DNA from: Pseudomonadota bacterium
GTDB taxonomy: Bacteria; Pseudomonadota; Gammaproteobacteria; Burkholderiales; Burkholderiaceae_C
Assembly: GCA_020161775.1 (NCBI GenBank)
Contig: JAIUOW010000012.1
Coordinates: 1-64,000, forward strand
DNA length: 64,000 bases
Reading direction: 5' to 3'
Part shown: positions 20,201 through 27,195 of the stretch, one piece after another
Layout of the letters: each line of letters starts with the position of its first letter
How positions within the stretch are numbered: position 1 is the stretch's first letter
Position numbers and translations under genes: made by a program
Notes under the pieces: model-generated
Seen by the model: the letters and a program-made list of their open reading frames with translations, nothing else
Told to the model about the DNA's origin: nothing
Databases searched by the model: none

Positions 20201-20931
20201 GGCAGGTAACGCAGGTAAGGCGCCAGGTCAAAGCCGGTCACGCGCACGCTGGCGTCGGTCTTGCGGGTCTGGGTAAAGGGGGTGCCCTGCGCCGCCGTGT
20301 CAAACCGGCTGCCATTGAGCACAAAGGCCAGCTGCGGCTGGACCGTGACCTCACGGTACGACGGCAGGTTGCTCAGGAACGGGATGCCCAGGTTCAGCTC
20401 GCGCACTGTGTGGGTGCGCTGCACCGCGGCGTCGGTGTAGTCCACCGACCCGCCCCGCAGCACCAGGTTGTGCAGGGCAAACCGCTGCGGCTGGGTGGGC
20501 TGGGTGGGCTCGGTAGCGGCCGGCGCCCGCAGCCGCGCAAAGATGTCATCCACGTCGTAACGCCCGCCTCCCAGGTGCGAGATGCGCAGCTGCGGCTCAT
20601 CCACCTGCACGGCATCCACCACGGGCGCCAGCCGCAGCAGGGACTGCAGCTCTGCATCTATATAGATACGGCGAACCTGCAGCTGGGGTGCGCCACCGTC
20701 GGCCTGCGCCACGCTCAAGTCGTGCAGGGTCAACTCCAGCGACCAGGGGCTGAATTCCACGCGCCCCACCTGGACCGAGCGCCCCAGCGCCGCTGAAGCC
20801 GATTGCTCCAGGCTGCGCTTGAGCAGCGGCGGCACGGCCAGCCAAGCCAGTGCCCACAACGCCAACACCCCCATCACCCCCCAGGCGATGCGCCGCGCCC
20901 AGCGAGCGCCCTTGAGTTTTTCGTACAGCAT
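17299..20931 (-). CDS. AsmA-like protein with DUF748
   Basis: A large envelope protein, 1210 residues from the ATG at 20931, with one N-terminal membrane segment (about residues 16-38, WGVMGVLALWALAWLAV) and a long periplasmic part of repeating beta structure. This is the pattern of AsmA/TamB/YhdP-related proteins, a group linked to phospholipid transport across the periplasm. The C-terminal third, including ISGSLNDPQF, matches the DUF748 type, and the tail resembles a weak OmpA-like region (AFEAGSATLGPDA). A TTG at 20973 would add 14 residues. Its lipid-transport role is inferred from the family. Confidence 0.85.
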   Translation of the reverse strand: MLYEKLKGARWARRIAWGVMGVLALWALAWLAVPPLLKRSLEQSASAALGRSVQVGRVEFSPWSLELTLHDLSVAQADGGAPQLQVRRIYIDAELQSLLRLAPVVDAVQVDEPQLRISHLGGGRYDVDDIFARLRAPAATEPTQPTQPQRFALHNLVLRGGSVDYTDAAVQRTHTVRELNLGIPFLSNLPSYREVTVQPQLAFVLNGSRFDTAAQGTPFTQTRKTDASVRVTGFDLAPYLRYLPAGLPVKLQAAVLDADLRLAFERAPAPAVRLSGTLTARGARLATADAAPLLGFDTLTVQLDDVRPLERVARIQAVNLAGPRVDVRRDAQGRLNLALGGATRTQPVAATPTQPAWRFSVDRLSVRDGVAALDDRSVSPRASVTLAGLSLDASAIQWPLVQPLQFNGSATLASRPPQASLTFAGSATASAASVTVAVSRLALGTAAPYLTPYLRPSLGGSLSASAGATWQAAQAPGGVDAVQLIVSSLTLDGLSLREPGASTSPVASVRQLALADARVDLARNTAHIGKLVIDQPRLAASRDAQGRLMADSWLKNPPAPGSAGPATPPGQPWRVTLDNLAVQGGQLGWRDAMPGKPVALDLTAIQLQASRLTLPGPLPPGASQPPPATLALSARVSSGQAEPGRLSYRGTGALAPLQAQGTLDAAEIPLHALAPYLGDVLNLELLRADAAFKGTLRYTAAPGGPVLRLSGDAALEDLRANSLPGTGTAGFATGEELLAWTSLNLGGLDVSMAPGTATVVSVRETSLSDFYARLVINEAGRINLQDLGRRGAANTAGTATVAVAAASPTPAPTPPPVIRIGPVSLLNGKVFFSDRFIKPNYSANLSELTGRLGGFSSTPAGGAPEMADLALRGKAEGTAELEVTGKLNPLAQPLALDIRGRMRDLELPPLSPYSVKYAGHGIQRGKLSMDVNYVVRPDGQLTASNRLVLNQLSFGDKVDGASASLPVKLAVALLADRNGVIDVDLPISGSLNDPQFRLGPLIFRLIVNLVVKAVTAPFSLLAGALGGGGEELSMVAFEAGSATLGPDARAGLDKVARALAERPALRMTVVGTASLDAEREALKRERLAALLRAEKRRAAGLAATAAVTLEPGEEPALLAAVYRRADITKPRNLIGLAKDLPPAEMRALLLANISVDESTARELAVQRGVAVRDYLAGRELPAQRLFLGAARAVAPEAKWSPRAELNLATQ

Positions 20932-21419
20932 TGCCCGAGTCTTCAACGCATGCCGCAAAAGGTCAATGCGCAACTACCGCCACCAACAAGAAAGCCCGGA
21001 CGGGACCGGCCTGCAGCCTGCCCCGCCGGGCTTGACGGCTGGCGCAAGGCCCATGCCGTCTGGGTGCGCGGCGGGGAGATTGAGGTCCGCGCCGCGTCGG
21101 AGGCAATAGATTGCCTCCATGAGTGGCCGGGGCTGCTTCGTCGTCCATCGGCTGATGGCGCCTGGCTCCTACCGGCTTGATGCTTGAATGAACAAGCCCC
21201 GCAAACTTATGCCATGCGCGCCGGGAATTCAAATCGGATTTTCAATGGCACGGCACCCATCCATTGCGCCAATTGGCTTGACAGGGGAAATAGAGGCATC
21301 AATCCAGAAAGGCGGTTACATCCAGGTACAGCCAGCGGCCTCAACAGCCCCATGCGTACGCAGAAAAGAGGCACAAAAGCGCTGAAAACGACTTTGCAGC
21401 GGGGATTTTCCGATGAAAA

Positions 21420-21435
21420 CTGTATTTATATACAG
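21420..21435. promoter_or_regulatory. LexA (SOS) box
   Basis: CTGT-ATTTATAT-ACAG is an exact fit to the LexA operator CTGT-N8-ACAG used by beta- and gammaproteobacteria, and even the AT-rich centre agrees with strong boxes. It lies in AT-rich sequence far from any annotated start: 260 bases before the transglycosylase gene and 490 bases before the divergent DUF748 gene. The regulated transcript is not evident. Confidence 0.65.
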
Positions 21436-21479
21436 ATTTCTAAATGTAAATTAATGAATAAAAAACTTCCCCTTTATGA

Positions 21480-21508
21480 TTGACTGGGTATTTTGATTCC
21501 ATCAAAAT
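21480..21508 (+). promoter_or_regulatory. Probable promoter of the transglycosylase gene
   Basis: TTGACT at 21480-21485 and CAAAAT at 21503-21508 with a 17-base spacer fit a sigma-70 promoter. The same stretch can form a hairpin: ACTGGG (21483-21488) with CCCAGT (21512-21517) and TTTTGAT with ATCAAAA inside it. Transcription from here would give a leader of about 180 bases. Confidence 0.4.
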
Positions 21509-21524
21509 CCGCCCAGTCCCGAAA

Positions 21525-21661
21525 AGCTAGGGACAACCCGAACCCGCTGCCGACCCCGGCTAAGTCAAATCGCTGCAACATGTCTTGAGGACGGCGCAGG
21601 ATTCTGATGGCGTACCAATCCAAACGAGGAGCCTGAGTAAGTGATGCTGGCAACCCAGCAT
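21525..21661 (+). ncRNA. Structured 5' leader of the transglycosylase mRNA, family unknown
   Basis: Several stems can be drawn: AGCTAGGG (21525-21532) with CCCCGGCT (21554-21561, one mismatch), GGATT with AATCC near 21599-21620, and a perfect ATGCTGG (21644-21650) with CCAGCAT (21655-21661). The region is unusually conserved-looking for a leader, but I do not recognise a riboswitch family in it. It may be a regulatory leader or chance pairing. Confidence 0.3.
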
Positions 21662-21695
21662 GACAAGCCAGGCCCGCGCGTAGAAAGGAAGTGCT

Positions 21696-22511
21696 ATGAC
21701 AGCGTTAGGACAAATCGCCCAGGGCCTGCGAACCTTCGCATCCGATGTCGCCCAGGGCTTTTTTGAGATCACGCACAACGGCTTTGCCCTCGTCGGGCTG
21801 GCCGTGGTTTTTTCCGTGATCACCCTGACCGCCCGGCCCGACTTGCGTCAGGCTGGCGAAGTGAAACTCATCGGCTGGCTGCAGGCCCGCCAGATCGCCT
21901 CATTGGGCATGGAAGTGGAAAGCGACGCCATTGATCGCGCCACCGCAACCAACCCCAAGAGCCTGCCCAAGCAGCAGGCGGCCGTGGCCTTCTGGCTCAG
22001 TCGCAAATACCGTGTGGCACCCGAGCCGCTGGGCGCACTGGTAGCCGAAGCCTATGACATCGGTGCGCGCACCAAGCTCGACCCCACGCTGATCCTGGCC
22101 ATCATGGCCGTGGAATCCGGCTTCAACCCGTTCGCCCAGAGCGCCGTCGGGGCCCAGGGCCTGATGCAGGTCATGACCGGCGTGCACAGCGACAAGTACG
22201 AGAGCTTTGGCGGCAAGCTGGCCGCCTTTGACCCCGTGACCAACCTGCGCGTGGGCGTGAAGGTGCTGCAGGAATGCATTGCCCGCGCCGGCTCGCTCGA
22301 AGGTGGACTGAAGTTCTACGTGGGCGCAGCCAACCTGGAAGACGACGGCGGCTACGCCGGCAAGGTGCTGGCCGAGCACCAGCGGCTGCTTCAGGTGGCC
22401 GGTGGCAAGGCAATTCCCGCCTTCAACCCGCCGGTACAGGCCATCCCTGTCGTGGCGCCGCCAATGCCCGCCCCTGCCGTCGAGAAGGTCGCCGCGCTGG
22501 CCAGTTCCTGA
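21696..22511 (+). CDS. Membrane-anchored lytic transglycosylase (SLT domain)
   Basis: It should cleave peptidoglycan glycan strands, forming 1,6-anhydro ends. The 271-residue protein has an N-terminal membrane segment (about residues 30-47) and no cleavable signal peptide. The SLT fold has the catalytic Glu in AVESGFNPFAQS, then GAQGLMQVM and a later LEGGLKFYVGAANL region. An Ala/Pro-rich tail follows. GAAAGGAAG precedes the ATG. It stands alone ahead of the glyA riboswitch, with its own promoter and structured leader. Confidence 0.9.
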   Translation: MTALGQIAQGLRTFASDVAQGFFEITHNGFALVGLAVVFSVITLTARPDLRQAGEVKLIGWLQARQIASLGMEVESDAIDRATATNPKSLPKQQAAVAFWLSRKYRVAPEPLGALVAEAYDIGARTKLDPTLILAIMAVESGFNPFAQSAVGAQGLMQVMTGVHSDKYESFGGKLAAFDPVTNLRVGVKVLQECIARAGSLEGGLKFYVGAANLEDDGGYAGKVLAEHQRLLQVAGGKAIPAFNPPVQAIPVVAPPMPAPAVEKVAALASS

Positions 22512-22532
22512 GCGGCTGGGCTACACTAGCCG

Positions 22533-22648
22533 GGTGCGCGACTGGCGATAGGCGCGGCCCCTTGTGGCGCCGCTGCGGACGTGGATGACCACTGGGAAGC
22601 GCACCGCACCGGCCCCGGCCGGCTGCGTTTCAGCCGTTCGCCTGGGCA
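22533..22648 (+). ncRNA. ZTP (pfl-type) riboswitch upstream of glyA
   Basis: The region shows the ZTP/ZMP riboswitch layout. P1 is GGTGCGC (22533-22539) with GCGCACC (22599-22605). The conserved GACTGGCG follows the 5' strand, GTGG-ATGA-CCAC forms the inner hairpin (22581-22592), and the 3' part has a hairpin GGCTG/CAGCC (22621-22635) followed by CGCCTGGGCA, whose CGCC can form the pseudoknot with GGCG. This RNA senses the purine intermediate ZMP/ZTP, which builds up when 10-formyl-THF is low, and it is often found before glyA. There is no T-tract terminator, so control of translation is likelier. Confidence 0.85.
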
Positions 22649-22690
22649 GCCCTGGTTTCACTCAGGGACCACCGTCTAAGGACTGCCACC

Positions 22691-23935
22691 ATGTACGACC
22701 GCTCCATTCTTGTTGAACAGACCGACCCCGAACTCTGGGCCGCCATCCAGGCCGAAAACGCGCGCCAGGAACACCACATCGAGCTGATTGCCAGCGAAAA
22801 CTACGCTTCGCCGGCTGTCATGGCCGCCCAGGGCACGCAGCTCACCAACAAATACGCCGAAGGCTACCCCGGGCGCCGCTACTACGGCGGCTGCGAGCAC
22901 GTGGACGTGGCCGAGCAACTGGCCATTGACCGCGTCAAGCAGATCTTTGGGGCGGAAGCCGCCAACGTGCAGGCGCATTGCGGCGCGTCGGCCAACGAGG
23001 CCGTGTTCCTCGCCTTCCTGAAGCCGGGCGACACCATCATGGGCATGAGCCTGGCAGAAGGCGGCCACCTGACCCACGGCATGGCGCTCAACATGAGTGG
23101 CAAGTGGTTCAACGTCGTGAGCTACGGCCTGAACGACAAGGAAGAGATCGACTACGACGCGATGGAGCGCAAGGCGCACGAGATGAAGCCCAAGCTCATC
23201 ATTGCCGGCGCCTCCGCCTACAGCCTGCGCATTGACTTCGAACGATTCGCCAAGGTGGCCAGGGACGTGGGCGCCATTTTCATGGTGGACATGGCCCACT
23301 ATGCCGGCCTGATCGCCGCAGGCGTCTACCCCAACCCGGTGCCGCATGCCGACGTGGTGACGTCCACCACCCACAAGAGCCTGCGCGGCCCGCGCGGCGG
23401 CATCATCCTGATGAAGGCCGCCCATGAGAAAACCATCAACAGCGCCATCTTCCCCGGCCTGCAGGGCGGCCCGCTGATGCATGTGATCGCGGCCAAGGCC
23501 GTCGCCTTCAAGGAGGCGCTGCAGCCCGAATTCAAGCTGTACCAGCAGCAGGTGGCCAAGAACGCCGTGGTGGTGGCCGAAACCCTGGTGCAGCGCGGCC
23601 TGCGCATCGTCAGCGGCCGCACCGAAAGCCATGTGATGCTGGTGGACCTGCGCGCCAAGGGCATCACCGGCAAGGAAGCCGAAGCCGTGCTGGGCCAGGC
23701 CCACATGACCATCAACAAGAACGCCATTCCCAACGACCCGGAAAAGCCGATGGTCACCAGCGGCGTGCGCATCGGCACCCCGGCCATGACCACCCGCGGC
23801 TTCAAGGAAGAAGAAGCCCGCGCCACGGCCAACCTGATCGCCGACGTGCTGGACAACCCGCGCGACGAGGCCAACATCGCGGCGGTGCGCGCCAAGGTCA
23901 ACGCTTTGACCGCCCGCTTCCCTGTCTACAAGTGA
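22691..23935 (+). CDS. glyA: Serine hydroxymethyltransferase
   Basis: It converts serine and tetrahydrofolate to glycine and 5,10-methylene-THF, the main source of one-carbon units. The 414-residue PLP enzyme has [29 protein letters not shown] and the Lys-containing [16 protein letters not shown] that forms the Schiff base. AAGGA precedes the ATG. The upstream ZTP riboswitch links its expression to folate status. nrdR follows ten bases later. Confidence 0.98.
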   Translation: MYDRSILVEQTDPELWAAIQAENARQEHHIELIASENYASPAVMAAQGTQLTNKYAEGYPGRRYYGGCEHVDVAEQLAIDRVKQIFGAEAANVQAHCGASANEAVFLAFLKPGDTIMGMSLAEGGHLTHGMALNMSGKWFNVVSYGLNDKEEIDYDAMERKAHEMKPKLIIAGASAYSLRIDFERFAKVARDVGAIFMVDMAHYAGLIAAGVYPNPVPHADVVTSTTHKSLRGPRGGIILMKAAHEKTINSAIFPGLQGGPLMHVIAAKAVAFKEALQPEFKLYQQQVAKNAVVVAETLVQRGLRIVSGRTESHVMLVDLRAKGITGKEAEAVLGQAHMTINKNAIPNDPEKPMVTSGVRIGTPAMTTRGFKEEEARATANLIADVLDNPRDEANIAAVRAKVNALTARFPVYK

Positions 23936-23945
23936 CAGGCATCCG

Positions 23946-24395
23946 ATGAAATGCCCGTTTTGCGGCCACGCCGAAACCCAGGTGGTGGAAACGCGTGTGT
24001 CCGAGGACGGGGATTTCATCCGCCGCAGGCGCCAGTGCGGCGCCTGCGAGAAGCGATTCACGACCTACGAGCGGCCCGACGTCAATTACCCTGCCGTCGT
24101 CAAGAAAGATGGCCGGCGCATCGAATTCGAACGGGCCAAGCTGCAAGCGTCCATGAACCTGGCACTGCGCAAGCGGCCGGTCAGCACCGAGCAGATCGAC
24201 AGCGCGATCGAGCGCATCGAGGAAAAGCTGCTGAGCCTGGGCGTGCGCGAAATCCCGTCCAACCGCATTGGCGAGCTGGTGATGCGCGAGCTGAAAAAGC
24301 TCGACAAGGTTGCCTATGTGCGGTTCGCCAGCGTGTACCGCAGCTTTGAAGACATTGACGAGTTCAAGACGCTGGTGGATGAGGTTCGGCGGTAG
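23946..24395 (+). CDS. nrdR: Transcriptional repressor NrdR
   Basis: NrdR represses ribonucleotide reductase genes in response to ATP/dATP binding. The 149-residue protein has a four-Cys zinc ribbon (CPFCG near residue 3 and CGACEKRF near residue 31) and an ATP-cone domain from about residue 49. It lies between glyA and the first pilin operon; in many proteobacteria nrdR is directly followed by the riboflavin genes, which here are separated by pilin genes. No NrdR box was looked for in detail. Confidence 0.97.
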   Translation: MKCPFCGHAETQVVETRVSEDGDFIRRRRQCGACEKRFTTYERPDVNYPAVVKKDGRRIEFERAKLQASMNLALRKRPVSTEQIDSAIERIEEKLLSLGVREIPSNRIGELVMRELKKLDKVAYVRFASVYRSFEDIDEFKTLVDEVRR

Positions 24396-24494
24396 CGCGT
24401 AACTGCCCCGCAGCCGGGCTCCGCCCGTCTCTTCCAGCCATCCGTTCGTCCGCCGCCGTGCAGCCCGCCAGCCAGGCTGGGCAACACTTGCGCC

Positions 24495-25058
24495 ATGCAC
24501 AAAAGCCAGCATGGTCTGACCCTGATCGAACTGATGGTCGTCCTGGCCATCGCGGCCATCCTGGCGTTCCTGGCTGTTCCCTCGTTCACCTCGATGATCC
24601 GGTCCAACGCCATATCGGGCAGCGTCAACACCTTCCTGTCTGACATGCGCTATGCGCGCAGCGAGGCGATCCGCCTGGGCGGTGGCGTGGTCGTATGCCG
24701 CAGCGACGACCCGGAATCCGCCACGCCTGCTTGTGGGACAGGCCACGGCCCGGGCAACAAAGGCTGGGTCAGCGGCTGGATCATCTTTCACGACCTGGAC
24801 AACGACGGCGCCTGGGATTCGGGCGAAAGGGTGCTGCGGGTCCAGGCGGCCATGTCTTCCCCTGACCAGATCGTGGAGGACGGGGCCAGCTCTTCCACCG
24901 TGTTCCGCTTCACGGCCACGGGCCGGCTACTGAGCAGCGCCTCAGCCACCACCATGCGTTTTGGCAGCGCGGCCAATGGCACCGCGCGCCGCACGGTCTG
25001 CGTCAATGCGGGCGGCCGCGCCCGCGCGGACACCAGTGGATCGGCTGTTTGTGAATAG
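24495..25058 (+). CDS. fimT: Type IV minor pilin FimT/GspH, operon 1
   Basis: A minor pilin that primes or decorates the type IV pilus and, in some species, binds DNA during uptake. The 187-residue protein starts MHKSQHG and has the prepilin site G-LTLIELM with Glu at +5 and a hydrophobic helix (residues 8-30). The GspH/FimT body ends in a conserved region with a Cys (RTVCVNAGGRAR) and another near the end (AVCE). It is first of six genes fimT-pilV-pilW-pilX-pilY1-pilE. Its 98-base upstream gap is GC-rich with no clear promoter. Confidence 0.88.
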   Translation: MHKSQHGLTLIELMVVLAIAAILAFLAVPSFTSMIRSNAISGSVNTFLSDMRYARSEAIRLGGGVVVCRSDDPESATPACGTGHGPGNKGWVSGWIIFHDLDNDGAWDSGERVLRVQAAMSSPDQIVEDGASSSTVFRFTATGRLLSSASATTMRFGSAANGTARRTVCVNAGGRARADTSGSAVCE

Positions 25059-25068
25059 GAAGGGCCAC

Positions 25069-25629
25069 GTGACGAACCCGTCTTCGCTGCATCGCCAGTC
25101 CGGCGCCTCGCTCATTGAGGTGCTGGTATCCATGCTGATCCTGGCGTTTGGCATGCTGGCGCTGGGCGGCATGCTCAGCTACGCCGTCCAGATGCCCAAG
25201 CTGGCGGGTTACCGGGCCACCGCAGCCATGATCGCCGCAAGCCATGTGGAACGCATGCGTGCGAATGTGGATGGTTTCACATTGAACCAGTACAAGGAAA
25301 CCCTGACCTATCAGCACAGCCCGCCTACCGGCACGCTGTGCAACTACCCCTCCTGCAATGCGACGTCGCTCGCTTTCAGGGACAGGGTCGAGACGCAGAA
25401 CACACTGCGCAGCGAGCTGAGGCCGCTGGCCGGAATGCGCGTGACTTGCGAGGCCAACAACTGCGACTTGCGGCGCGGCGACATCTGGATCATCTGGGAC
25501 GAGCCCTCGGTGTTTGTGGGCCTGGATTCCGCAACGTCGGATGAATGTCCTGACCCCAACGTTGCCCCCACCTTCCCTGCTTTCGCAACCCCTCGGCCCC
25601 GCTGCCTGCATGTGAGGTTTGCGCTATGA
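25069..25629 (+). CDS. pilV: Type IV minor pilin PilV, operon 1
   Basis: The start is a GTG at 25069 preceded by AGGAAGGG, giving 186 residues, exactly the length of the second PilV. The prepilin motif is SGASLIEVLVSML, with the hydrophobic helix following and a Cys-containing body. PilV is part of the tip or priming complex with PilW, PilX, PilY1 and FimT. Its stop overlaps the pilW ATG (ATGA). Confidence 0.87.
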   Translation: MTNPSSLHRQSGASLIEVLVSMLILAFGMLALGGMLSYAVQMPKLAGYRATAAMIAASHVERMRANVDGFTLNQYKETLTYQHSPPTGTLCNYPSCNATSLAFRDRVETQNTLRSELRPLAGMRVTCEANNCDLRRGDIWIIWDEPSVFVGLDSATSDECPDPNVAPTFPAFATPRPRCLHVRFAL

Positions 25630-26570
25630 GCGCCATTCGGTCCGTGCCGCCTGGCGCCCGCTCGTTGCGCATGTCGGGCCTGTCGCTGGTCGAGCTGATG
25701 GTGTCCATCGCCATCGGCCTGGTCGTGACGATTGCCGTGCTGTCTTCCTATATCGGCTCACTGGGCGCCACCCGGATGGCCGAGGCACAGGTCCGCATGA
25801 ATGAGGACGGCCAGGCGGCTCTGACCATCCTGGCCCAGACCATCCGGATGGCGGGCAACAACCCCAAGCAACAGGACTACGCCAGCACCACGCCACGCAA
25901 CCCGATCACCACCACATTCATCATCCGGGGGTGCGACGGCACGTTCAGCAATATTGATGTTGCCGCCACCACAAACTATGCCGACCTGACCTGTGCCGGC
26001 AGCGGCGGTCCGGATTCCATTGCCGTGCGCTATGAGGCGGACAGATACAACACAGTCCCCAATACCGCGGGCGGGCTGCCCACCGACTGCCTGGGCCAGG
26101 ACCTGCCTGTCATCACGGGCAATGTTCTCAAGAACGTACCGGCCGTTCCCACCGACGTGACATACACCGTGGCCGACAACCGCTTCTACGTGTCCTCCAC
26201 CGTCAGCCTCTCGCCGGGCCTGTATTGCAAGGGCAATGGCGGTGCCACGGCGCAACGCCTGGTGGAAAACGTGGAGGACCTGCAGTTCATCTATGGCGCG
26301 GCGCCCATTGCCGCCGCGACGCCACCCGTTGCCGGCTACATCACGGCATCCACACTGGACGGCCTGGACCCTGACATCGCGCTGCGCTGGAGCAAGGTGG
26401 CGACAGTCCGCATCTGTGTGCTGATTCGCAGCGAGGAAGCAGTGGCGCCGGACGCTGCCTCGGCAGGCTACACGCAGTGCGACGGGACAACGAACAGCAG
26501 TCCGCCAGATCTGCGGCTGCGCAAGGCGTATTCGACCACGGTTGTCCTGCGCAACCGCCAGGCACCCTAG
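25626..26570 (+). CDS. pilW: Type IV minor pilin PilW, operon 1
   Basis: The 314-residue protein has an N-terminal leader and prepilin site MSGLSLVELMVSIAIGLVVT, with Glu at +5 in the LVEL context. A long globular part with several Cys follows (GCDGTF, LTCAGSGG, DCLGQD, YCKGNGG), probably disulphide-bonded as in other PilW proteins. It is coupled to pilV through a four-base overlap. It works in the minor pilin tip complex. Confidence 0.9.
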   Translation: MSAIRSVPPGARSLRMSGLSLVELMVSIAIGLVVTIAVLSSYIGSLGATRMAEAQVRMNEDGQAALTILAQTIRMAGNNPKQQDYASTTPRNPITTTFIIRGCDGTFSNIDVAATTNYADLTCAGSGGPDSIAVRYEADRYNTVPNTAGGLPTDCLGQDLPVITGNVLKNVPAVPTDVTYTVADNRFYVSSTVSLSPGLYCKGNGGATAQRLVENVEDLQFIYGAAPIAAATPPVAGYITASTLDGLDPDIALRWSKVATVRICVLIRSEEAVAPDAASAGYTQCDGTTNSSPPDLRLRKAYSTTVVLRNRQAP

Positions 26571-26593
26571 CGCCAGCAGGAGTTGACGACACC

Positions 26594-27184
26594 ATGCACA
26601 AGTTGCCTTCCCTTTGCGGCCACCCGCCACGGCTGCCGCACCGCGCACAGCGTGGCGTCGTGCTCATTATTTCGCTGATCATGCTGGTCATCCTGTCCAT
26701 GCTGGCCACGGTCAGTATCCGCAATGCCACCTCTTCCGAAAGTGTGTCCGGCAACGTGCGTACCACCCTGTTGGCAACGCAGGCCGCCGAGATGGCCTTG
26801 CAGCATTGCGAGAAGTGGGCCGTGCAACTGGCGGGTGTTGTGAACCACGGACTGACCGATGGCCCGCCGCAGGAAGTTGCGGCGGTGAGCGCCGGCGCCA
26901 CGCCCACCTGGCAGGTCCTGTCCACCTGGGACAGCGGCAGCGCGGCCGAGGTGTACGCCATTCCTCTGACCCTCGTGAACCACGATGCGGCCGCACCCAC
27001 CTATGCCCGCGCCCCCGAATGCATGATCGAAAAAATATCGGTCGTCAACAGCGCTGGCAACCTCACTGACACATCCACCCGCGTCATCACCGCGCGCGGC
27101 TTCGGCCCCGACGAGACCGGGGCGGCAAAGACCCGGCCAACGGGCAGCGAAGTGTGGATGCAATCCACCATCGAACTCAAGTAG
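26594..27184 (+). CDS. pilX: Type IV minor pilin PilX, operon 1
   Basis: From the ATG at 26594 the protein is 196 residues. Its N-terminus QRGVVLIISLIMLVIL is the PilX_N type, a prepilin-like hydrophobic helix without a clear Glu at +5, and the EMALQHCE that follows is typical of the family. It is 23 bases behind pilW. PilX helps assemble the tip complex with PilW and PilY1. Confidence 0.87.
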   Translation: MHKLPSLCGHPPRLPHRAQRGVVLIISLIMLVILSMLATVSIRNATSSESVSGNVRTTLLATQAAEMALQHCEKWAVQLAGVVNHGLTDGPPQEVAAVSAGATPTWQVLSTWDSGSAAEVYAIPLTLVNHDAAAPTYARAPECMIEKISVVNSAGNLTDTSTRVITARGFGPDETGAAKTRPTGSEVWMQSTIELK

Positions 27185-27195
27185 AGGAACCGGCA

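Larger units (their letters stand above)
20932..21695. other. 764-base intergenic region with hairpins, a LexA box and a structured leader
   Basis: The gap separates the divergent DUF748 and transglycosylase genes. The part to about 21230 is GC-rich and contains a perfect stem-loop, GGAGGCAA (21099-21106) with TTGCCTCC (21111-21118). From about 21190 to 21480 composition becomes AT-richer. A LexA box, a promoter and folded leader elements follow and are listed separately. A 65-codon frame at 21188-21385 has codon use unlike its neighbours and no ribosome site, so it is not called. Confidence 0.6.

Noticed and set aside
21188-21385. A 65-codon frame just before the LexA box
   Set aside because: It reads rather protein-like (GEIEASIQKGGYIQVQ) but has no ribosome site and third-position composition unlike the neighbours. 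Kept only as a possibility for an SOS-related small protein.
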